A stretch of 64,000 nt of DNA from Ectobius pallidus (lineage: Eukaryota > Arthropoda > Insecta > Blattodea > Ectobiidae), in assembly GCA_964059195.1 (NCBI GenBank), contig CAXKWD010000002.1, positions 164,740,559-164,804,558 on the forward strand, written 5' to 3'. Each line of letters opens with the position of its first letter. Position 1 is the first letter of the stretch. Positions 50,949 to 62,665 of this stretch are shown here, piece by piece. The position numbers and the translations under genes are program-made. The notes under the pieces were generated by a model, which ran no database searches, was not told where the DNA came from, and saw only the letters and a list, made by a program, of their open reading frames with translations.

Positions 50949-53722
50949 TGTTTTTACATTAACAATATAATCTCAAAAATTTATTGCGTTTCCGAGGAAA
51001 CATAAGTTTATATGCAAAAGCAGTTGAAACTGTTCTTTTTCCAATCTTATACAATCCTGCTTATTAATAGAAGCTGCATGCCTTCCCGGGATTCTCAGCC
51101 CTACAAACTTCCGTAAGCGTCGATTTTATTTTTATTTCCGAAAGTTTCTTTTATGCTGTGAGTGTGCGGAATTGTAAAAGATGTTATTTTTGCCGATATT
51201 ACTTTTCTCGTGTGAGGCGTTTTCAACGGTTCGACAGCCGTTATCTCGTAAACTATGGTACATTTTTATTGTTGATGTACACGCTTTTATTCGCAATGAA
51301 ATGTTATGACGTTCGTCTCTTGGGAGTTTTTATGTACTAGGCTGATAAAATGGTTTTATTTCGACTTTTCTAAAATCCTGCGCGTTTTTCTTCTCCAAGA
51401 ATAAAAAATATTGTTTTTACATTAACAATATAATCTCAAAAATGTCTTATGTTTCCGAGGAAACATAAGTTTATATAGCAAAGGCAGTTGAAACTTTTTT
51501 TTTCCACTTTTATACAATCCTCCGCTTTTATAGAAGATGCATCCCTTCCCGGGATTCTCAGCCCTGCCAACTTTCGTAAGCGTCTATTTTATTTTTATTT
51601 CCGAAAGTTTTTTTATGCTGTGAGTGTGCGGAAATGTAAAAGATGTTATTTTTGCCGATGTAACTTTTTTCGTGCGAGGCGTTTTCAACGGTTCGACAGC
51701 CGTTATCTTGTAAACTATGGTACATTTTTATTGTTGATGTACACGGTTTTATACGCAATGAAATGTTATGACGTTCGTCTCTTGGGAGTTTTTATGTACT
51801 AGTCTGATAAAATGGTTTTATTTCGACTTTTGTAAAATCCTGCGCGATTTTCATCTCCAAGAATAAAAAAAATTGTTTTTACATTAACAATATAATCTCA
51901 AAAATGTCTTGTGTTTCCGAGGAAACAAGTTTATATGCCAAAGGCAGTTGAAACGGTTTTTTTTACACTGTTATAAAATCCTGCGCTTTTATAGAAGCTG
52001 CAGGCCTTCCCGGGATTCTCAGCCATGCCAACTTCCGTAAGCGTCGATTTTATTTTTATTTCCGAAAGTTTCCTTTATGCCGTGAGTGTGCGGAATTGAA
52101 AAAGATGTTATTTTTGCCGATTTGACTTTTTTCGTGCGAGGCGTTTTCAACGGTTCGAAAGCCTTTATCTCGTAAACTATGGTACATTTTTATTGTTGAT
52201 GTACATGGTTATATTCGCAAAGAAAAGTTATGCCTTTTGTCATTTGGGAGGATTTATGTAGTACGCTGATAAAACGTTTTTATTTCGAGTTTTCAAAAAT
52301 CCTGCGCGACTTTCATCTCCAAGAATAAAATATACTGTTTTTACATTAACAATATAATCTCAAAAATTTATTGCGTTTCCGAGGAAACATAAGTTTATAT
52401 GCAAAAGCAGTTGAAACTGTTCTTTTTCCAATCTTATACAATCCTGCTTTTTAATAGAAGCTGCATGCCTTCCCGGGATTCTCAGCCCTACAAACTTCCG
52501 TAAGCGTCGATTTTATTTTTATTTCCGAAAGTTTCTTTTATGCTGTGAGTGTGCGGAATTGTAAAAGATGTTATTTTTGCCGATATGACTTTTTTCGTGT
52601 GAGTCGTTTTCAACGGTTCGACAGCCGTTATCTCGTAAACTATGGTACATTTTTATTGTTGATGTACACGCTTTTATTCGCAATGAAATGTTATGACGTT
52701 CGTCTCTTGGGAGTTTTTATGTACTAGGCTGATAAAATGGTTTTATTTCGACTTTTCTAAAATCCTGCGCGTTTTTCATCTCCAAGAATAAAAAATATTG
52801 TTTTTACATTAACAATATAATCTCAAAAATGTCTTATGTTCCCGAGGAAACATAAGTTTATATGGCAAAGGCAGTTGAAACTTTTTTTTTCCACTTTTAT
52901 ACAATCCTCCGCTTTTATAGAAGCTGCATCCCTTCCCGGGATTCTCAGCCCTGCCAACTTTCGTAAGCGTCTATTTTATTTTTATTTCCGAAAGTTTTTT
53001 TATGCTGTGAGTGTGCGGAAATGTAAAAGATGTTATTTTTGCCGATGTAACTTTTTTCGTGCGAGGCGTTTTCAACGGTTCGACAGCCGTTATCTTGTAA
53101 ACTATGGTACATTTTTATTGTTGATGTACACGGTTTTATACGCAATGAAATGTTATGACGTTCGTCTCTTGGGAGTTTTTATGTACTAGGCTGATAAAAT
53201 GGTTTTATTTCGACTTTTGTAAAATCCTGCGCGATTTTCATCTCCAAGAATAAAAAAAATTGTTTTTACATTAACAATATAATCTCAAAAATGTCTTGTG
53301 TTTCCGAGGAAACAAGTTTATATGCCAAAGGCAGTTGAAACTGTTTTTTTTACACTGTTATAAAATCCTGCGCTTTTATAGAAGCTGCATGCCTTCCCGG
53401 GATTCTCAGCCATGCCAACTTCCGTAAGCGTCGATTTTATTTTTATTTCCGAAAGTTTCTTTTATGCCGTGAGTGTGCGGAATTGAAAAAGATGTTATTT
53501 TTGCCGATATGACTTTTTTCGTGCGAGGCGTTTTCAACGGTTCGAAAGCCTTTATCTCGTAAACTATGGTACATTTTTATTGTTGATGTACATGGTTATA
53601 TTCGCAAAGAAAAGTTATGCCTTTTGTCATTTGGGAGGATTTATGTAGTACGCTGATAAAACGTTTTTATTTCGAGTTTTCAAAAATCCTGCGCGACTTT
53701 CATCTCCAAGAATAAAATATAC
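50949..53722. repeat. Two trimers A2-C-D joining the macro-unit copies
   Basis: Starts: 50949 (A2), 51412 (C), 51874 (D), 52336 (A2/B), 52799 (C), 53261 (D). The A2 at 50949 changes to a B-like 3' part near 51,270 (TTGTTGATGTACACGC). The A2 at 52336 changes earlier, near 52,580 (GATATGACTTTTTTCG, GTGAGTCG). The C at 51412 has TTTATATAGC, a point change that puts a stop in its open frame, and AGAAGATGCATCC. The D at 51874 has GAAACGGTTTTTTTTAC, GCAGGCCTTCC and CGATTTGAC, none seen elsewhere. Confidence 0.88.
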
Positions 53723-56035
53723 TGTTTTTACATTAACAATATAATCTCAAAAATTTATTGCGTTTCCGAGGAAACATAAGTTTATATGCAAAAGCAGTTG
53801 AAACTGTTCTTTTTCCAATCTTATACAATCCTGCTTTTTAATAGAAGCTGTATGCCTTCCCGGGATTCTCAGCCCTACAAACTTCCGTAAGCGTCGATTT
53901 TAGTTTTATTTCCGAAAGTTTCTTTTATGCTGTGAGTATGCGGATTTGAAAAAGATGTTATTTTTACCGATATGACTTTTTTCGTGTGAGTCGTTTTCAA
54001 CGGTTCGACAGCCGTTATCTCGTAAACTATGGTACATTTTTATTGTTGATGTACACGCTTTTATTCGCAATGAAATGTTTTGACGTTCGTCTCTTGGGAG
54101 TTTTTATGTACTAGGGTGATAAAATGGTTTTATTTCGACTTTTCTAAAATCCTGCGCGACTTTCATCTCCAAGAATAAAAAATATTGTTTTTACATTAAC
54201 AATATAATGTCAAAAATGTCTTGTGTTTCCGAGGATACATAAGTTTACATGCAAAAGCAGTTGAAACTGTTCTTTTTCCAATCTTATACAATCCTGCGCT
54301 TTAATAGAAGCTGCATGCCTTCCCGGGATTCTCAGCCCTGCCAACTTCCGTTAGCGTCGATTTTATTTTTATTTCCGAAAGTTTCATTTATGGTGTGAGT
54401 ATGCGGAATTATAAACGATGTTATTTTTGCCGATATGACTTTTTTCGTGTGAGTCGTTTTCAACGGTTCGACAGCCGTTATCTCGTAAACTATGGTACAT
54501 TTTTATTGTTGATGTACACGCTTTTATTCGCAATGAAATGTTATGACGTTCGTCTCTTGGGAGTTTTTATGTACTAGGCTGATAAAATGGTTTTATTTCG
54601 ACTTTTCTAAAATCCTGCGCGTTTTTCATCTCCAAGAATAAAAAATATTGTTTTTACATTAACAATATAATCTCAAAAATGTCTTATGTTTCCGAGGAAA
54701 CATAAGTTTATATGGCAAAGGCAGTTGAAACATTTTTTTTCCACTTTTATACAATCCTCCGCTTTTATAGAAGCTGCATCCCTTCCCGGGATTCTCAGCC
54801 CTGCCAACTTTCGTAAGCGTCTATTTTATTTTTATTTCCGAAAGTTTTTTTATGCTGTGAGTGTGCGGAAATGTAAAAGATGTTATTTTTGCCGATGTAA
54901 CTTTTTTCGTGCGAGGCGTTTTCAACGGTTCGACAGCCGTTATCTTGTAAACTATGGTACATTTTTGTTGTTGATGTACACGGTTTTATACGCAATGAAA
55001 TGTTATGACGTTCGTCTCTTGGGAGTTTTTATGTACTAGGCTGATAAAATGGTTTTATTTCGACTTTTGTAAAATCCTGCGCGATTTTCATCTCCAAGAA
55101 TAAAAAAAATTGTTTTTACATTAACAATATAATCTCAAAAATGTCTTGTGTTTCCGAGGAAACAAGTTTATATGCCAAAGGCAGTTGAAACTGTTTTTTT
55201 TACACTGTTATAAAATCCTGCGCTTTTATAGAAGCTGCATGCCTTCCCGGGATTCTCAGCCATGCCAACTTCCGTAAGCGTCGATTTTATTTTTATTTCC
55301 GAAAGTTTCTTTTATGCCGTGAGTGTGCGGAATTGAAAAAGATGTTATTTTTGCCGATATGACTTTTTTCGTGCGAGGCGTTTTCAACGGTTCGAAAGCC
55401 TTTATCTCGTAAACTATGGTACATTTTTATTGTTGATGTACATGGTTATATTCGCAAAGAAAAGTTATGCCTTTTGTCATTTGGGAGGATTTATGTAGTA
55501 CGCTGATAAAACGTTTTTATTTCGAGTTTTCAAAAATCCTGCGCGACTTTCATCTCCAAGAATAAAATATACTGTTTTTACATTAACAATATAATCTCAA
55601 AAATTTATTGCGTTTCCGAGGAAACATAAGTTTATATGCAAAAGCAGTTGAAACTGTTCTTTTTCCAATCTTATACAATCCTGCTTTTTAATAGAAGCTG
55701 CATGCCTTCCCGGGATTCTTAGCCCTACAAACTTCCGTAAGCGTCGATTTTAGTTTTATTTCCGAAAGTTTCTTTTATGCTGTGAGTATGCGGATTTGAA
55801 AAAGATGTTATTTTTACCGATATGACTTTTTTCGTGTGAGTCGTTTTCAACGGTTCGACAGCCGTTATCTCGTAAACTATGGTACATTTTTATTGTTGAT
55901 GTACACGCTTTTATTCGCAATGAAATGTTTTGACGTTCGTCTCTTGGGAGTTTTTATGTACTAGGGTGATAAAATGGTTTTATTTCGACTTTCCTAAAAT
56001 CCTGCGCGACTTTCATCTCCAAGAATAAAAAATAT

Positions 56036-56488
56036 TGTTTTTACATTAACAATATAATGTCAAAAATGTCTTGTGTTTCCGAGGATACATAAGTTTACAT
56101 GCAAAAGCAGTTGAAACTGTTCTTTTTCCAATCTTATACAATCCTGCGCTTTAATAGAAGCTGCATGCCTTCCCGGGATTCTCAGCCCTGCCAACTTCCG
56201 TTAGCGTCGATTTTATTTTTATTTCCGAAAGTTTCATTTATGCTGTGAGTATGCGGAATTATAAACGATGTTATTTTTGCCGAAATGACTTTTTTCGTGT
56301 GAGTCGTTTTCAACGGTTCGACAGCTGTTATCTCGTAAACTATGGTACATTTTTATTGTTGATGTACACGCAATGAAATGTTTTGACGTTCGTCTCTTGG
56401 GAGTTTTTATGTACTAGGGTGATAAAATTGTTTTATTTCGACTTTTCTAAAATCCTGCGCGACTTTCATCTCCAAGAATAAAAAATAT
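56036..56488 (+). repeat. B monomer with the same 10-bp deletion
   Basis: This is the partner of the monomer at 43100, at an offset of 12,936 bp. It shares the deletion and the GACAGCTGTTATC variant, which marks both as copies of one ancestor. Confidence 0.92.
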
Positions 56489-59400
56489 TGTTTTTACATT
56501 AACAATATAATCTCAAAAATTTATTGCGTTTCCGAGGAAACATAAGTTTATATGCAAAAGCAGTTGAAACTGTTCTTTTTCCAATCTTATACAATCCTGC
56601 TTTTTAATAGAAGCTGCATGCCTTCTCGGGATTCTCAGCCCTACAAACTTCCGTAAGCGTCGATTTTATTTTTATTTCCGAAAGTTTCTTTTATGCTGTG
56701 AGTGTGCGGAATTGTAAAAGATGTTATTTTTGCCGATATTACTTTTCTCATGTGAGGCGTTTTCAACGGTTCGATAAACTATTCGGTAAACTATGGTGCA
56801 TTTTTATTGCTGATGTACAAGGTTTTATTCGCAATGAAATGTTATGACGTTCGTCTCTTGGGAGTTTTTATGTACTAGGCTGATAAAATGGTTTTATTTC
56901 GACTTTTCTAAAATCCTGCGCGTTTTTCATCTCCAAGAATAAAAAATATTGTTTTTACATTAACAATATAATCTCAAAAATGTCTTATGTTTCCGAGGAA
57001 ACATAAGTTTATATGGCAAAGGCAGTTGAAACTTTTTTTTTCCACTTTTATACAATCCTCCGCTTTTATAGAAGCTGCATCCCTTCCCGGGATTCTCAGC
57101 CCTGCCAACTTTCGTAAGCGTCTATTTTATTTTTATTTCCGAAAGTTTTTTTATGCTGTGAGTGTGCGGAAATGTAAAAGATGTTATTTTTGCCGATGTA
57201 ACTTTTTTCGTGCGAGGCGTTTTCAACGGTTCGACAGCCGTTATCTTGTAAACTATGGTACATTTTTATTGTTGATGTACACAGTTTTATACGCAATGAA
57301 ATGTTATGACGTTCGTCTCTTGGGAGTTTTTATGTACTAGGCTGATAAAATGGTTTTATTTCGACTTTTGTAAAATCCTGCGCGATTTTCATCTCCAAGA
57401 ATAAAAAAAATTGTTTTTACATTAACAATATAATCTCAAAAATGTCTTGTGTTTCCGAGGAAACAAGTTTATATGCCAAAGGCAGTTGAAACTGTTTTTT
57501 TTACACTGTTATAAAATCCTGCGCTTTTATAGAAGCTGCATGCCTTCCCGGGATTCTCAGCCATGCCAACTTCCGTAAGCGTCGATTTTATTTTTATTTC
57601 CGAAAGTTTCCTTTATGCCGTGAGTGTGCGGAATTGAAAAAGATGTTATTTTTGCCGATATGACTTTTTTCGTGCGAGGCGTTTTCAACGGTTCGAAAGC
57701 CTTTATCTCGTAAACTATGGTACATTTTTATTGTTGATGTACATGGTTATATTCGCAAAGAAAAGTTATGCCTTTTGTCATTTGGGAGGATTTATGTAGT
57801 ACGCTGATAAAACGTTTTTATTTCGAGTTTTCAAAAATCCTGCGCGACTTTCATCTCCAAGAATAAAATATACTGTTTTTACATTAACAATATAATCTCA
57901 AAAATTTATTGCGTTTCCGAGGAAACATAAGTTTATATGCAAAAGCAGTTGAAACTGTTCTTTTTCCAATCTTATACAATCCTGCTTATTAATAGAAGCT
58001 GCATGCCTTCCCGGGATTCTCAGCCCTACAAACTTCCGTAAGCGTCGATTTTATTTTTATTTCCGAAAGTTTCTTTTATGCTGTGAGTGTGCGGAATTGT
58101 AAAAGATGTTATTTTTGCCGATATTACTTTTCTCGTGTGAGGCGTTTTCAACGGTTCGACAGCCGTTATCTCGTAAACTATGGTACATTTTTATTGCTGA
58201 TGTACAAGGTTTTATTCGCAATGAAATGTTATGACGTTCGTCTCTTGGGAGTTTTTATGTACTAGGCTGATAAAATGGTTTTATTTCGACTTTTCTAAAA
58301 TCCTGCGCGTTTTTCATCTCCAAGAATAAAAAATATTGTTTTTACATTAACAATATAATCTCAAAAATGTCTTATGTTTCCGAGGAATCATAAGTTTATA
58401 TGCCAAAGGCAGTTGAAACTTTTTTTTCCACTTTTATACAATCCTCCGCTTTTATAGAAGCTGCATCCCTTCCCGGGATTCTCAGCCCTGCCAACTTTCG
58501 TAAGCGTCTATTTTATTTTTATTTCCGAAAGTTTTTTTATGCTGTGAGTGTGCGGAAATGTAAAAGATGTTATTTTTGCCGATGTAACTTTTTTCGTGCG
58601 AGGCGTTTTCAACGGTTCGACAGCCGTTATCTTGTAAACTATGGTACATTTTTATTGTTGATGTACACGGTTTTATACGCAATGAAATGTTATGACGTTC
58701 GTCTCTTGGGAGTTTTTATGTACTAGGCTGATAAAATAGTTTTATTTCGACTTTTGTAAAATCCTGCGCGATTTTCATCTCCAAGAATAAAAAAAATTGT
58801 TTTTACATTAACAATATAATCTCAAAAATGTCTTGTGTTTCCGAGGAAACAAGTTTATATGCCAAAGGCAGTTGAAACTGTTTTTTTTACACTGTTATAA
58901 AATCCTGCGCTTTTATAGAAGCTGCATGCCTTCCCGGGATTCTCAGCCATGCCAACTTCCGTAAGCGTCGATTTTATTTTTATTTCCGAAAGTTTCTTTT
59001 ATGCCGTGAGTGTGCGGAATTGAAAAAGATGTTATTTTTGCCGATATGACTTTTTTCGTGCGAGGCGTTTTCAACGGTTCGAAAGCCTTTATCTCGTAAA
59101 CTATGGTACATTTTTATTGTTGATGTACATGGTTATATTCGCAAAGAAAAAGTTATGCCTTTTGTCATTTGGGAGGATTTATGTAGTACGCTGATAAAAC
59201 GTTTTTATTTCGAGTTTTCAAAAATCCTGCGCGACTTTCATCTCCAAGAATAAAATATACTGTTTTTACATTAACAATATAATCTCAAAAATTTAATGCG
59301 TTTCCGAGGAAACATAAGTTTATATGCAAAAGCAGTTGAAACTGTTCTTTTTCCAATCTTATACAATCCTGCTTTTTAATAGAAGCTGCATGCCTTCCCG

Positions 59401-62400
59401 GGATTCTCAGCCCTACAAACTTACGTAAGCGTCGATTTTAGTTTTATTTCCGAAAGTTTCTTTTATGCTGTGAGTATGCGGATTTGAAAAAGATGTTATT
59501 TTTACCGATATGACTTTTTTCGTGTGAGTCGTTTTCAACGGTTCGACAGCCGTTATCTCGTAAACTATGGTACATTTTTATTGTTGATGTACACGCTTTT
59601 ATTCGCAATGAAATGTTATGACGTTCGTCTCTTGGGAGTTTTTATGTACTAGGCTGATAAAATGGTTTTATTTCGACTTTTCTAAAATCCTGAGCGTTTT
59701 TCATCTCCAAGAATAAAAAATATTGTTTTTACATTAACAATATAATCTCAAAAATGTCTTATGTTCCCGAGGAAACATAAGTTTATATGGCAAAGGCAGT
59801 TGAAACTTTTTTTTTCCACTTTTATACAATCCTCCGCTTTTATAGAAGCTGCATCCCTTCCCGGGATTCTCAGCCCTGCCAACTTTCGTAAGCGTCTATT
59901 TTATTTTTATTTCCGAAAGTTTTTTTATGCTGTGAGTGTGCGGAAATGTAAAAGATGTTATTTTTGCCGATGTAACTTTTTTCGTGCGAGGCGTTTTCAA
60001 CGGTTCGACAGCCGTTATCTTGTAAACTATGGTACATTTTTATTGTTGATGTACTCGGTTTTATACGCAATGAAATGTTATGACGTTCGTCTCTTGGGAG
60101 TTTTTATGTACTAGGCTGATAAAATGGTTTTATTTCGACTTTTGTAAAATCCTGCGCGATTTTCATCTCCAAGAATAAAAAAAATTGTTTTTACATTAAC
60201 AATATAATCTCAAAAATGTCTTGTGTTTCCGAGGAAACAAGTTTATATGCCAAAGGCAGTTGAAACTGTTTTTTTTACACTGTTATAAAATCCTGCGCTT
60301 TTATAGAAGCTGCATGCCTTCCCGGGATTCTCAGCCATGCCAACTTCCGTAAGCGTCGATTTTATTTTTATTTCCGAAAGTTTCTTTTATGCCGTGAGTG
60401 TGCGGAATTGAAAAAGATGTTATTTTTGCCGATATGACTTTTTTCGTGCGAGGCGTTTTCAACGGTTCGAAAGCCTTTATCTCGTAAACTATGGTACATT
60501 TTTATTGTTGATGTACATGGTTATATTCGCAAAGAAAAGTTATGCCTTTTGTCATTTGGGAGGATTTATGTAGTACGCTGATAAAACGTTTTTATTTCGA
60601 GTTTTCAAAAATCCTGCGCGACTTTCATCTCCAAGAATAAAATATACTGTTTTTACATTAACAATATAATCTCAAAAATTTATTGCGTTTCCGAGGAAAC
60701 ATAAGTTTATATGCAAAAGCAGTTGAAACTGTTCTTTTTCCAATCTTATACAATCCTGCTTTTTAATAGAAGCTGTATGCCTTCCCGGGATTCTCAGCCC
60801 TACAAACTTCCGTAAGCGTCGATTTTAGTTTTATTTCCGAAAGTTTCTTTTATGCTGTGAGTATGCGGATTTGAAAAAGATGTTATTTTTACCGATATGA
60901 CTTTTTTCGTGTGAGTCGTTTTCAACGGTTCGACAGCCGTTATCTCGTAAACTATGGTACATTTTTATTGTTGATGTACACGCTTTTATTCGCAATGAAA
61001 TGTTATGACGTTCGTCTCTTGGGAGTTTTTATGTACTAGGCTGATAAAATGGTTTTATTTCGACTTTTGTAAAATCCTGCGCGATTTTCATCTCCAAGAA
61101 TAAAAAAAATTGTTTTTACATTAACAATATAATCTCAAAAATGTCTTGTGTTTCCGAGGAAACAAGTTTATATGCCAAAGGCAGTTGAAACTGTTTTTTT
61201 TACACTGTTATAAAATCCTGCGCTTTTATAGAAGCTGCATGCCTTCCCGGGATTCTCAGCCATGCCAACTTCCGTAAGCGTCGATTTTATTTTTATTTCC
61301 GAAAGTTTCTTTTATGCCGTGAGTGTGCGGAATTGAAAAAGATGTTATTTTTGCCGATATGACTTTTTTCGTGCGAGGCGTTTTCAACGGTTCGAAAGCC
61401 TTTATCTCGTAAACTATGGTACATTTTTATTGTTGATGTACATGGTTATATTCGCAAAGAAAAGTTATGCCTTTTGTCATTTGGGAGGATTTATGTAGTA
61501 CGCTGATAAAACGTTTTTATTTCGAGTTTTCAAAAATCCTGCGCGACTTTCATCTCCAAGAATAAAATATACTGTTTTTACATTAACAATATAATCTCAA
61601 AAATTTATTGCGTTTCCGAGGAAACATAAGTTTATATGCAAAAGCAGTTGAAACTGTTCTTTTTCCAATCTTATACAATCCTGCTTTTTAATAGAAGCTG
61701 CATGCCTTCCCGGGATTCTTAGCCCTACAAACTTCCGTAAGCGTCGATTTTAGTTTTATTTCCGAAAGTTTCTTTTATGCTGTGAGTATGCGGATTTGAA
61801 AAAGATGTTATTTTTACCGATATGACTTTTTTCGTGTGAGTCGTTTTCAACGGTTCGACAGCCGTTATCTCGTAAACTATGGTACATTTTTATTGTTGAT
61901 GTACACGCTTTTATTCGCAATGAAATGTTTTGACGTTCGTCTCTTGGGAGTTTTTATGTACTAGGGTGATAAAATGGTTTTATTTCGACTTTCCTAAAAT
62001 CCTGCGCGACTTTCATCTCCAAGAATAAAAAATATTGTTTTTACATTAACAATATAATGTCAAAAATGTCTTGTGTTTCCGAGGATACATAAGTTTACAT
62101 GCAAAAGCAGTTGAAACTGTTCTTTTTCCAATCTTATACAATCCTGCGCTTTAATAGAAGCTGCATGCCTTCCCGGGATTCTCAGCCCTGCCAACTTCCG
62201 TTAGCGTCGATTTTATTTTTATTTCCGAAAGTTTCATTTATGCTGTGAGTATGCGGAATTATAAACGATGTTATTTTTGCCGAAATGACTTTTTTCGTGT
62301 GAGTCGTTTTCAACGGTTCGACAGCTGTTATCTCGTAAACTATGGTACATTTTTATTGTTGATGTACACGCTTTTATTCGCAATGAAATGTTTTGACGTT

Positions 62401-62610
62401 CGTCTCTTGGGAGTTTTTATGTACTAGGGTGATAAAATTGTTTTATTTCGACTTTTCTAAAATCCTGCGCGACTTTCATCTCCAAGAATAAAAAATATTG
62501 TTTTTACATTAACAATATAATCTCAAAAATTTATTGCGTTTCCGAGGAAACATAAGTTTATATGCAAAAGCAGTTGAAACTGTTCTTTTTCCAATCTTAT
62601 ACAATCCTGC

Positions 62611-62665
62611 GCTTTAATAGAAGCTGCATGCCTTCCCGGGATTCTCAGCCCTGCCAACTTCCGTT
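62611..62665 (+). repeat. Short gene-conversion patch in an A2 monomer
   Basis: The A2 at 62499 has B-type bases over about 55 bp (TGCGCTTTAATAG, CTTCCCGGG, CCCTGCCAACTT, CGTTAGCG). Its partner at 49563, 12,936 bp upstream, has A-type bases there (TGCTTTTTAATAG, CTTCTCGGG, CCCTACAAACTT, CGTAAGCG). Flanks on both sides are the same in the two copies. Confidence 0.8.
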
